A DNA stretch of 9,145 nucleotides, taken from Oligoflexaceae bacterium. Its GTDB lineage: Bacteria; Bdellovibrionota_B; Oligoflexia; Oligoflexales; Oligoflexaceae. The stretch lies in assembly GCA_947474445.1 (NCBI GenBank), contig CANJJY010000162.1, positions 1-9,145 on the forward strand. The letters are read 5' to 3'. The notes under the pieces were generated by a model. That model worked only from the letters and a program-made list of their open reading frames with translations. It was not told the origin of the DNA and searched no databases. Below are positions 1 through 5,422 of the stretch, one piece after another (within the stretch, counting starts at the first letter, position 1; each line of letters opens with the position of its first letter). The position numbers and the translations under genes were made by a program.

Positions 1-270
1 AAGCGCGTGGCCGAGACTTTGACATCGCGAGAAGGCCTCGTTTTGCGCGAAAGCGAACAGCGCCGTCTCGAAGTCCAGCTCGCGGCTCATCTACGACAAT
101 TTGTGAGGGAGCGATATCCCCACTTGCACCGCGGTGGCAGCCGACGCCAGGGCTTACAGGCGGACGATTTTGCAGGTGGACGGCAGCGAGGTGAGACCCT
201 CAACCTCTACCGCGGCTTGACCGAGACGCATCAGGGTGGTATCCACCTACTTCATTCAGGAAAAGGATAA
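1..270 (+). CDS. C-terminal part of a DUF2786/DUF7168-like protein of unknown function
   Basis: The reading frame is open from the left edge to a TAA at 268-270, so only the last 89 codons are visible and the true start lies outside; a GTG at 7 is possible but unlikely. The visible part is charged and helical at first (RESEQRRLEVQLAAHLRQF). It then has a YPHLHRGGSRRQ stretch and a tail of the form DFAGGRQRGETLNLYRGL followed by GGIHLLHSGKG. From memory this resembles the end of DUF2786-type proteins, which often show 'aYaaGraaGr-inLhrgl ... LLgsGk'; that match is inference and no function is known for the family. It sits 3 bp upstream of the methyltransferase gene, whose ribosome-binding site (AAAAGGA, 261-267) lies inside its last codons, so the two are probably co-transcribed and translationally coupled. 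No membrane segment or catalytic motif is visible in this fragment. Confidence 0.5.
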   Translation, partial: KRVAETLTSREGLVLRESEQRRLEVQLAAHLRQFVRERYPHLHRGGSRRQGLQADDFAGGRQRGETLNLYRGLTETHQGGIHLLHSGKG

Positions 271-273
271 GCC

Positions 274-1053
274 ATGGCTTTTGATAAGTATGAGTTTTAC
301 CAGCGAGCGGTTCAATCTCCCGACGTGGATGCTCTCTTCCTCGACCGAGTTTACCGCGAGCTGCGCAACAAATCGGCCAAAGCCATGCGCGAAGATTTTT
401 GCGCCGCATTTGCTCTCTGCTGTCATTGGGCTGGTCTCAGCGAGACAAAGCTCGCCTACGGCGTCGACCTCGATCCTGAGCCTTTAGATTACGGCCGCAA
501 GAATTACTTGAGCCTCCTCGCTCCTGATATTCAAAAGCGCGTCCATGTTTTGCAAACGGATGTTCTGAACCCCGAACTGCCTGAAGCCGATATCATCGCT
601 GCCCTCAATTTTTCGTATTTTGCATTTAAAGATCGGTCGACCCTCAAGAATTATATTGCCAACTGTCATAGGACTCTCGCTGCCGATGGCATTCTGGTGT
701 TCGATTGCTTTGGTGGGCCTGCCTGCATGGAGCCCAATGAGCATGAAACGGAATACGATGATTTCAGCTATTTTTGGGACCAGGATTCCTACGATCCGAT
801 CACCAATGAGGCGAAATTCGCGATTCACTTCAAACCCCGTGGTCAAAAGAAGATCACCGATGCCTTCACCTATGACTGGCGTCTCTGGAGTCTTCCCGAA
901 CTGAGCGACCTCATGAAGGAATGCGGCTTCAAAAAAGTGAATTTCTACTGGGAAGGCACCGACGAAGATGGCGACGGTGACGGCGAATACACCAAGGTCG
1001 AACAGGGTGAAATCTGTGAATCTTGGGTTGCCTATATCATCGGTGAGAAATAA
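274..1053 (+). CDS. Class I SAM-dependent methyltransferase, substrate unknown
   Basis: A 259-residue soluble protein, probably cytoplasmic. The N-terminal segment (YEFYQRAVQSPDVDALFL, residues 6-23) leads into REDFCAAFALCCHWAG (39-54). This segment occupies the place of the glycine-rich motif I and resembles the 'LREDFCGTA' form of one methyltransferase family. Residues 63-68 (GVDLDP) supply the acidic residue expected to bind the SAM ribose. QTDVLNPELPEADIIAALNF and the following YFAFKDR fit motifs II and III, and TLAADGILVFDCFGG fits the post-motif strand. The tail has an acidic stretch (TDEDGDGDGEY). The ATG at 274 has AAAAGGA at 261-267 at good spacing. The gene lies between a DUF2786-like gene and a propeller-like gene with almost no spacing, so an operon is likely. 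The family is recognisable, but the methyl acceptor cannot be read from the sequence. In the usual family motif Gly-Thr follows the Cys; here it is Ala-Ala. Confidence 0.85.
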   Translation: MAFDKYEFYQRAVQSPDVDALFLDRVYRELRNKSAKAMREDFCAAFALCCHWAGLSETKLAYGVDLDPEPLDYGRKNYLSLLAPDIQKRVHVLQTDVLNPELPEADIIAALNFSYFAFKDRSTLKNYIANCHRTLAADGILVFDCFGGPACMEPNEHETEYDDFSYFWDQDSYDPITNEAKFAIHFKPRGQKKITDAFTYDWRLWSLPELSDLMKECGFKKVNFYWEGTDEDGDGDGEYTKVEQGEICESWVAYIIGEK

Positions 1054-2058
1054 ATGGATCGCAGGCTCGTTCTCTGGAGCGGCCTCTTGCTCACCCTTGT
1101 TTGGGTGATTTGCCTTTACGTCCCCCAGCATCATGCCACTGCCCGGTCTGAACCGAACGGTGTGACCAATCCAGAGCTGCAGATGAGAACTGAATTGCCC
1201 GCACCCCGAACGGAAGTCTGCGAAGACTGGAAGTTTGAGATGGTCGAGGGCACGCGTCTCGATCCCGAGCTCGAGGAAATGAGTGGGATCGCCTATTCGC
1301 GCCACTGGAAGAACCTGCTGTATCACATCGCCGATTCGGGCAATGCCCCCCTGCTTCTGCTCACCCGTCCCAGCGGCGAATTACTGCAAAAAATCCCTTA
1401 TGCCGAACGCTCGAGCGATCCTGAAGACCTCGATGTAGGGACTTGCCCCTGGGGCGGCTCTTGCATTTACGTGGCAGATACGGGCGATAATTTTCATTTG
1501 CGGCGTGAGCGGCAGGTCATCATCATCGACGAGCCCAGTCTCCTCAGTCCTCAACCTAAAAAAATGACGCTAAGAATTGAGTTTCCCGATCGCGAACGCA
1601 TCGACGTCGAAGCTCTCGCAGTCCACCCCAAGAACGGATCCCTTTATCTCTTCAGCAAAGTGAAAAAGAGGAGTCGCGTCTTCGAGCTACCTCAGCCTTG
1701 GAACACAGAAGTCATACAAGCCAGAGAAATCGCCGTGTTGAAAAAATTCGATCACATCACCGGCGCCCAGTTCCATCCTTTAGGCGATCGTCTGCTCCTC
1801 ATCAATTGGCAAGGCGCCATCGAATTGAGTGAAGGTCCGCGCCCTGCTTTCCAAAGAGAAGCCCGGTCTTGGTATCCCTATCAACGCAAGATATCGATTC
1901 CGCCTAGCGTGCAACCAGAAGCGATTGCCTATAGCTTGAACGGTCTCTCTCTCGTCTATAGCAGTGAAAAAAAGAAATGGTCTAAGAAGTGGTGGGGAAT
2001 GGTCTCGGGCCAATGCCTGACCCCGATGGATAGGGGCGAAGGCGAAGCCAAGCCCTGA
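1054..2058 (+). CDS. Secreted or membrane-anchored propeller-like protein of unknown function
   Basis: A 334-residue protein with an N-terminal Arg-Arg and a long hydrophobic stretch (about residues 5-23). This is either a signal anchor or a Sec signal peptide with a possible cleavage after ATA (28-30). The rest should lie in the periplasm. The mature region has repeated strand-rich pieces typical of beta-propellers: SGIAYSRHWKNLLYHIADSG (77-96), DPEDLDVG (122-129), IYVADTGDN (138-146), DVEALAVHPKNGSLYLFSK (184-202), ITGAQFHPLGDRLLLINW (235-252) and PEAIAYSLNGLSLVYSSE (288-305). The DPEDLDVG and YVADTGDN pieces recall a family of uncharacterised WD40/SdiA-regulated-like propellers; this is inference. 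Cysteines at 56, 131, 137 and 321 could form disulfides. The ATG follows the methyltransferase TAA with no gap, and GGTGAG (1042-1047) serves as ribosome-binding site, which suggests translational coupling. No catalytic residues are identifiable, and it could instead be a binding or scaffold protein. Confidence 0.7.
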   Translation: MDRRLVLWSGLLLTLVWVICLYVPQHHATARSEPNGVTNPELQMRTELPAPRTEVCEDWKFEMVEGTRLDPELEEMSGIAYSRHWKNLLYHIADSGNAPLLLLTRPSGELLQKIPYAERSSDPEDLDVGTCPWGGSCIYVADTGDNFHLRRERQVIIIDEPSLLSPQPKKMTLRIEFPDRERIDVEALAVHPKNGSLYLFSKVKKRSRVFELPQPWNTEVIQAREIAVLKKFDHITGAQFHPLGDRLLLINWQGAIELSEGPRPAFQREARSWYPYQRKISIPPSVQPEAIAYSLNGLSLVYSSEKKKWSKKWWGMVSGQCLTPMDRGEGEAKP

Positions 2059-2081
2059 AGAGCCGCAAACTCTTCTTACAT
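2057..2081 (+). terminator. Weak terminator-like hairpin after the three-gene run
   Basis: GAAGAG (2057-2062) and CTCTTC (2070-2075) form a 6-bp stem with a 7-nt loop, followed by a T-containing but broken tract (TTACATTTT). It overlaps the stop codon of the preceding gene. The stem is short and the U-tract interrupted, so this is only a candidate end of the operon. Confidence 0.25.
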
Positions 2082-2279
2082 TTTCGCAAAGATTGTTTGG
2101 CGAAGCAGCACGAATACTTCAATAAATCCTTTTATTTCAATTGTTTACGACTTATTTTTCCTTAAGCTCAAAGCCTTCATACTTTTTTGCCGAGCTCTCA
2201 GGATTTTCCCAGGAATTCCGAATCCATTACTGGCTCCACCCTTGCCGGTAGTTGGAAAGGAGAGCCAAAGGAGATGTCT
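2059..2279. other. Intergenic region upstream of the export lipoprotein, AT-rich in the middle
   Basis: About 220 bp without a convincing gene. Positions 2111-2190 are clearly more AT-rich than the surroundings and carry a small all-AT inverted repeat (AATAAA at 2121-2126 and TTTATT at 2131-2136). A promoter for the downstream genes is expected here, but I could not find a -35/-10 pair good enough to call. The downstream reading frame can be extended back to an ATG at 2187, but the extra residues have no ribosome-binding site and would precede the signal peptide, so I treat that part as noncoding. Confidence 0.5.
2267..2273 (+). promoter_or_regulatory. Ribosome-binding site that decides the export lipoprotein start
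   Basis: AAAGGAG directly abuts the ATG at 2274 and lies 6 nt before the ATG at 2280, so the second ATG is at the proper spacing. A second purine-rich site, GGAAAGGAG at 2254-2262, lies 11 nt before the first ATG, so minor use of 2274 (two extra residues, Met-Ser) cannot be excluded. Confidence 0.65.
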
Positions 2280-2900
2280 ATGCGTCGGTTGCTTATCTTG
2301 ATCGCTTACCTTTCACTCTTTGCGTGTCGCCACCCGAGCCCGACCTCCCAGGCCTTGAGCGCACCGATCGGTATCGATCTCACGTCCGCGCCGAAGGGAA
2401 AATCCTTTACTGATCTCGGCGAATACGTGATCGACAGCAACGACGTGCTCAACGTCACGGTCGAAGGCAAACCTGAGATCAATGGTATCTACCGCGTCTC
2501 ACCCACAGGTATCATCTCTGTTCCCGTCACCGGACCTATGCGAGCGAAAGGCCTCACCGAAGCCCAGCTCAGAGATACTTTCGTCTTGAAGCTCCGGCCT
2601 TTGATCAAAACACCTCGCGTGACCGTGAGCGTCGTGCAAGCCAATAGCAATGTTGTTTATTTTACGGGAAAAGTTCAGAAGCCGGGGACCTATCGCCTCG
2701 AAGCGCGCATGACGCTGCTGCAGGGCCTAGCCTTGGCCGGTGGTGTGCGCGGCGATGATGTGCAGCGTGTCATCGTTATCCGAGAAGCCGCCGACGGCAC
2801 CAAGAAGCGTTATGAAACGAGCTATGCCAAGGTCAAGGAAGGACAGGGTTCACTCGACAACTTCCTCTTGGATCGGGGCGACCTCGTCTTGATTGAATAA
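2280..2900 (+). CDS. Short Wza/BexD-type polysaccharide export lipoprotein
   Basis: A 206-residue protein beginning MRRLLILIAYLSLFAC. The hydrophobic stretch ends in an LFAC lipobox, so Cys16 is probably lipidated and the protein attached to a membrane, most likely the outer membrane. Residues 48-120 fit the Poly_export (PES) domain: GEYVIDSNDVLNVTVEGKPE, then VSPTGIISVPVTGPMRAKGL, then PRVTVSVVQ. Residues about 126-200 fit one SLBB domain: VYFTGKVQKPGTYRL, LALAGGV and finally DRGDLVLIE. Family members form or gate the outer-membrane channel for capsule or exopolysaccharide. E. coli Wza (about 379 residues) has further SLBB material and a C-terminal helix that spans the outer membrane; this protein stops right after GDLVLIE and has neither. 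Compact versions of about 200 residues are known. No polymerase, Wzc kinase or glycosyltransferase gene is nearby in this window. The next gene starts 59 bp downstream on the same strand. Confidence 0.85.
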   Translation: MRRLLILIAYLSLFACRHPSPTSQALSAPIGIDLTSAPKGKSFTDLGEYVIDSNDVLNVTVEGKPEINGIYRVSPTGIISVPVTGPMRAKGLTEAQLRDTFVLKLRPLIKTPRVTVSVVQANSNVVYFTGKVQKPGTYRLEARMTLLQGLALAGGVRGDDVQRVIVIREAADGTKKRYETSYAKVKEGQGSLDNFLLDRGDLVLIE

Positions 2901-2959
2901 CGAGTGGCAGCAAATAGATTCTGAGCTGATGGATTTGAAACAAGGAAGGTTAAGGTATC

Positions 2960-3835
2960 GTGAGCTTTCTAAAGATTCTCAGCATTGCGATAGCGATTAC
3001 GCACACAGTGTTGCCAGGCCAGGTCTGTGCTGCAGAAGAGGATGCTGTCTTCGATGAGCGAGCGCTGGATGTGCCGCCTCAAACCAAGGCTCCTGCGCCC
3101 CCGGCTGCGCCCGTGCCTCAGCCTTCGCCTGCAGCCGCGGCCCTTCCTCCACCAGTCGCTGCCCCTGCGCTGCCGCCAGCTCCCGTTCCGACGGCAACCA
3201 ACGCCGCACTGCCAACACCATCAGCCACGGCGGTGGTGAAAGCTGCACCAGTGCCTACCCAAGTTCCAGTTCCCACTCCTGCTCCGGTCCCGGCGCCGCC
3301 AGCAACGGCGCAATCTACGCCGGCAACGCCTCCATCGCCCCAACAGGCCGCCGCCCTCAAGGCCGCTGCGACTTCCGTTCAGGTGGCACCTATACCCGTC
3401 CCGACCACAGAATCAGCTCCTGCACCCGCTGCTCCCAGCGCCACTGGATCTATCAGTATGCGCACGACACCTCCCGTATCATCCCCTGCCGCACGCGCAG
3501 CGGCTACGAGCCGCTTGAGCGAACTCAATCTCAGTCCCGAGCAGACGGCTGCCATCGTTGAGATGCGCCGTCAGTGGAAAAACGACGAGGAACAAAAGAT
3601 TAAGAGTGATCTCGCCCTCGCGAAGCAAGAGCTCTATCAAGCCATGTCGGATGGCACGCCAGCTGATGTCGTAAAAAAGAAATTCGAGGCCGTGCAAAAA
3701 AACTACGTTCTTCTGCAGGGAATAAAATTCGAAAAAAGTTTGAAAATTAGAGAGATTTTGTCGACTGAGCAACGCAAGAAGTTTCAAGAACTCCGGATTC
3801 GCAGTGCGAACAATAGCAACGAGCCCGCACCTTAA
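2960..3835 (+). CDS. Secreted Pro/Ala-rich protein with C-terminal Spy/CpxP-like (LTXXQ) domain
   Basis: A 291-residue protein with a GTG start, preceded by AAGGAAGG (2942-2949) and TAAGG (2951-2955). The signal peptide is clear: residues 1-24, a hydrophobic core LKILSIAIAI and a VCA/AE cleavage site, giving a periplasmic or secreted product. Residues about 39-180 are low-complexity and dominated by Pro, Ala, Val and Thr (repeats such as PAPPA, PVPTP, PAPVPAPPA), a likely extended linker. Residues 184-281 are charged and helical, with two LTXXQ-type motifs, LSPEQ (191-195) and LSTEQ (267-271), near the two ends. This arrangement is characteristic of Spy, CpxP and ZraP, which are periplasmic chaperones or stress sensors. 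The function is inferred from this resemblance only. It follows the export lipoprotein by 59 bp on the same strand and may share its transcript. The stop codon is only 39 bp from the end of the convergent ribA, and no terminator hairpin is visible between them. Confidence 0.75.
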   Translation: MSFLKILSIAIAITHTVLPGQVCAAEEDAVFDERALDVPPQTKAPAPPAAPVPQPSPAAAALPPPVAAPALPPAPVPTATNAALPTPSATAVVKAAPVPTQVPVPTPAPVPAPPATAQSTPATPPSPQQAAALKAAATSVQVAPIPVPTTESAPAPAAPSATGSISMRTTPPVSSPAARAAATSRLSELNLSPEQTAAIVEMRRQWKNDEEQKIKSDLALAKQELYQAMSDGTPADVVKKKFEAVQKNYVLLQGIKFEKSLKIREILSTEQRKKFQELRIRSANNSNEPAP

Positions 3836-3874
3836 ATTCAAAGACCTTCTATCCGTCCCCTTATGAGACAAACT

Positions 3875-4495
3875 CTAAATAAACAGGCCCTGGAGATGAT
3901 GCCCAAGATGCATCATTTTTGCGCGGAGATAGTCTTTGTTGTGGGGATTCACTGTGGTCAGCGAGGGTACCCTCTCGACGACTTCGATACCCAGATTAAT
4001 AAGGGCCTGAATTTTTTCCGGATTATTGGTGTTCAAGGAAATCGATCGCACCCCTTTGTCGCGCAAGATCAAGGCGGCGGCTTCAAAACTCCTCAGGTCC
4101 GTTTCAAACCCCAACTGATGGTTCGCCTCTATCGTATTTGCTCCCTGATTCTGCAGATGATAGGCCCGGATCTTGTTCCCGAGACCGATTCCCCTGCCTT
4201 CTTGACGCAAATAGATGACGGCACCTGCCCCTCTCTTTTGAATCTCAAAGAGAGCGAGATTCAGTTGATCCCGGCAGTCGCATTTGAGTGATCCCAAAAC
4301 TTCCCCGGTAAAGCATTCCGAATGGACCCGCACAAAGGGTTGCGCGTGGGCTGTGAAGTTTTTGCTAATCAGAATCGCGCCTTCGTGGTCCTTCTGGTCG
4401 CGATAGACGGACAGCGAGAACTCACCGAACACCGTCGGCAGTGTAGCTTCGGCGTAGAGTGTTAGTTCGAGCTGACTCGTCGTCTTCTGGTCCAT
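3875..4495 (-). CDS. ribA: GTP cyclohydrolase II (riboflavin biosynthesis)
   Basis: A 206-residue cytoplasmic enzyme that opens GTP to 2,5-diamino-6-ribosylamino-4(3H)-pyrimidinone 5'-phosphate, formate and pyrophosphate, the first committed step towards riboflavin and FMN/FAD. The zinc ligands are Cys61, Cys72 and Cys74 in HSECFTGEVLGSLKCDC. The substrate-binding loop is LRQEGRGIGL (96-105). Tyr112, Asp133 and Arg135 (in AYHLQ and LGFETDLRSF) fall 7 positions after the E. coli RibA residues Tyr105, Asp126 and Arg128, as I recall that numbering. The NTNNPEK segment (155-161) and the tail are also typical. The length matches the stand-alone enzyme; there is no fused RibB (DHBP synthase) domain, and no other rib gene is in the window. 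The ribosome-binding site is weak: AGGA on the minus strand about 12 nt upstream of the ATG. It has its own promoter and a structured leader of roughly 100 nt, and it runs convergently into the Spy-like gene. Confidence 0.95.
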   Translation of the reverse strand: MDQKTTSQLELTLYAEATLPTVFGEFSLSVYRDQKDHEGAILISKNFTAHAQPFVRVHSECFTGEVLGSLKCDCRDQLNLALFEIQKRGAGAVIYLRQEGRGIGLGNKIRAYHLQNQGANTIEANHQLGFETDLRSFEAAALILRDKGVRSISLNTNNPEKIQALINLGIEVVERVPSLTTVNPHNKDYLRAKMMHLGHHLQGLFI

Positions 4496-4522
4496 CGATC
4501 TCTATCCTATCTCTGCTTGCTG

Positions 4523-4550
4523 AAAAGGCCGCAAGTGGGGTCCAGCGGCC
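4523..4550 (-). terminator. Terminator-like hairpin in the ribA leader (possible attenuator)
   Basis: Read on the minus strand, GGCCGC (4550-4545) pairs perfectly with GCGGCC (4532-4527) around a 12-nt loop, and TTTT (4526-4523) follows at once. It ends 28 nt before the ribA start codon and lies downstream of the predicted ribA transcription start. A U-tract of four is short, so this may be an attenuator or only a leader stem. A second small hairpin (GGACT at 4572-4568 with AGTCC at 4563-4559, minus strand) lies just upstream. It competes with an alternative GACTC/GAGTC pairing (4571-4567 with 4557-4553). Confidence 0.4.
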
Positions 4551-4605
4551 CTGACTCAGGACTTTCGAGTCCATCTATGGGGCGCGAGAATCTTACAGAC
4601 GAAGT

Positions 4606-4634
4606 TGTATAGCAGGATGGCCGATACGCGTCAA
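4606..4634 (-). promoter_or_regulatory. Predicted sigma-70-type promoter of ribA
   Basis: On the minus strand the -35 is TTGACG (4634-4629) and the -10 is TATACA (4611-4606), separated by exactly 17 nt. Each hexamer is close to consensus. The predicted transcription start is near 4599, which gives a leader of about 104 nt before the ribA ATG. Confidence 0.65.
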
Positions 4635-4686
4635 CGCTCTCTATCCCCTCCCACCCTGGGCCAAACCTCTCCTTTTTGTACAAAGC

Positions 4687-4724
4687 GCCCAAACTTTTTC
4701 CCGTCGAGAAAAAAAAGTTTGGGC
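4687..4724. repeat. Perfect 13-bp inverted repeat beside the hsp20 promoter
   Basis: GCCCAAACTTTTT (4687-4699) and AAAAAGTTTGGGC (4712-4724) are exact reverse complements around a 12-bp centre. The right arm ends 2 bp before the hsp20 -35. The T and A runs lie inside the stem and no T-run follows it on either strand, so it does not look like a normal intrinsic terminator. It matches neither the CIRCE nor the HspR (HAIR) consensus. An operator for hsp20 is the simplest reading, but that is inference. Confidence 0.7.
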
Positions 4725-4726
4725 CC

Positions 4727-4754
4727 TTGACGCTGTCGAGCGCGGATTTATCTT
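4727..4754 (+). promoter_or_regulatory. Predicted promoter of hsp20
   Basis: TTGACG (4727-4732) and TATCTT (4749-4754) are separated by 16 nt. The -35 is near consensus and the -10 matches at four of six positions. Transcription would start near 4761, giving a leader of about 53 nt. I see no clear sigma-32 type CCCCAT -10. Confidence 0.55.
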
Positions 4755-4771
4755 AGTTTTAGGAAGGAATC

Positions 4772-4813
4772 GGGAGTTTCGCTCCCTCAATTATGACTCC
4801 AAAGGAGGATGTT
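4772..4813 (+). promoter_or_regulatory. hsp20 leader with alternative hairpins at the Shine-Dalgarno
   Basis: GGGAG (4772-4776) can pair with CTCCC (4782-4786). CTCC (4797-4800) can pair with GGAG (4804-4807) in the ribosome-binding site AAAGGAGG (4801-4808) across an AAA loop. The alternative GGAGT (4773-4777) with ACTCC (4796-4800) would free the ribosome-binding site. The AAAGGAGG is 5 nt before the ATG at 4814 and decides that start. An in-frame ATG at 4793 has no ribosome-binding site and lies upstream of this one. Small heat-shock genes are often controlled by RNA thermometers, but no known ROSE or fourU sequence is obvious here. Confidence 0.4.
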
Positions 4814-5353
4814 ATGATTAACCTTGAACTCTGGCGCGATCCTCGGAACAATCCCCGCTCGATGTTCAAAACGTGGGATCAAGTTGGCAAAGAAATCGAT
4901 TCGTTCTTTGATCTATTTGAAAACATGCAAAGGGAAAACAGTTCTGCATCGATGCGTGCGCTGACGGCGGCCTGCGATGTACACGAAGATGAAAAAGCCT
5001 ATGTCGTGACGCTCGATATGCCAGGCATCAAGAAAGAAGATATTCAAATCGATCTCTCGGCTCAGACCCTGACCGTGGTCGGCCATCGGCAAAGGGAATC
5101 GCATCTCGATACGAAAGACGCGCGGTTCCATCGCAGCGAACGCCACTACGGGGAATTCCGTCGGACCTTTAGTTTGCCCGATAATATCGACGGCGATCGG
5201 ATCGAAGCGAGCTTTGAGAATGGAGTCCTCTCGATCGCATTGCCAAAAACCGAGATTGAGCGTCCGAAACGCATCACGATCGGTGAAAACAAAGGAGGCT
5301 TCTTTAAAAAATTGGTGACGCCCAAAGTAGAAGAAGTGAAAAAACAAGCTTAA
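4814..5353 (+). CDS. Small heat-shock protein, Hsp20 / alpha-crystallin family
   Basis: A 179-residue ATP-independent holdase that binds unfolding proteins in the cytoplasm and forms oligomers. Residues 1-50 form the variable N-terminal arm (MINLELWRDPRNNP then FFDLFENMQRE). The alpha-crystallin domain runs about 53-147: ACDVHEDEKAYVVTLDMPGI, KKEDIQIDL, LTVVGHRQRE, then HYGEFRRTFSLPDNID and the signature ASFENGVLSIALPK (132-145). The C-terminal extension holds an I-x-I motif (ITI, 154-156), used for oligomer contacts, and ends in a Lys-rich tail (GGFFKKL ... VKKQA) somewhat longer than usual. The start at 4814 is chosen because AAAGGAGG lies 5 nt upstream; the longer form from 4793 would add seven residues encoded over that site. 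It has its own promoter, a neighbouring dyad and a structured leader, and is divergent from ribA. A strong hairpin follows the stop. Confidence 0.95.
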   Translation: MINLELWRDPRNNPRSMFKTWDQVGKEIDSFFDLFENMQRENSSASMRALTAACDVHEDEKAYVVTLDMPGIKKEDIQIDLSAQTLTVVGHRQRESHLDTKDARFHRSERHYGEFRRTFSLPDNIDGDRIEASFENGVLSIALPKTEIERPKRITIGENKGGFFKKLVTPKVEEVKKQA

Positions 5354-5373
5354 GGAAGGTAGCGGCCGAAGGA

Positions 5374-5404
5374 GGAAAGCGAGGAGTGTCGTCTCCTCGC
5401 TTCC
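5374..5404. terminator. Strong hairpin between convergent hsp20 and rimK
   Basis: AAGCGAGGAG (5377-5386) pairs exactly with CTCCTCGCTT (5393-5402) around a 6-nt loop. The stem continues as GG/CC beyond one bulged A. It sits 23 bp after the hsp20 stop and about 20 bp beyond the rimK stop. The T-tracts on both sides are poor, so it is probably a bidirectional terminator or transcript-end stabiliser rather than a textbook intrinsic terminator. Confidence 0.55.
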
Positions 5405-5422
5405 TGAGTTGGGCTCCGCAAA

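Larger units (their letters stand above)
4496..4813. other. Divergent ribA / hsp20 control region
   Basis: These 318 bp hold no convincing gene. On the minus strand there is a short open frame at 4507-4692, but its predicted peptide looks like nothing recognisable and it covers the ribA promoter and leader. The region contains, from ribA towards hsp20: the ribA leader with two hairpins, the ribA promoter, a 13-bp perfect inverted repeat, the hsp20 promoter, and the hsp20 leader with its alternative hairpins. Each is listed separately. Confidence 0.75.

Noticed and set aside
484..1326. 280-codon open frame on the - strand opposite the methyltransferase
   Set aside because: The + strand encodes a recognisable methyltransferase and propeller-like protein with good ribosome-binding sites. 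The antisense product looks random.
2187..2279. N-terminal extension of the export lipoprotein to the ATG at 2187
   Set aside because: It would bury the signal peptide and lipobox behind 31 residues and has no ribosome-binding site.
3100..3480. Possible tandem DNA repeat in the Pro/Ala-rich coding region
   Set aside because: The codons for Pro and Ala vary and no fixed repeat unit is visible. It is low-complexity protein sequence rather than a DNA tandem repeat.
3863..4291. 142-codon open frame on the + strand over ribA
   Set aside because: It is antisense to ribA, whose zinc and catalytic residues are intact.
4496..4640. Possible FMN riboswitch upstream of ribA
   Set aside because: I could not find the conserved RFN segments on the minus strand, and the predicted leader is too short for the full aptamer plus the hairpin.
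4507..4692. 61-codon frame on the - strand upstream of ribA
   Set aside because: It covers the predicted ribA promoter and leader. The product has no recognisable features, and no ribosome-binding site supports it.
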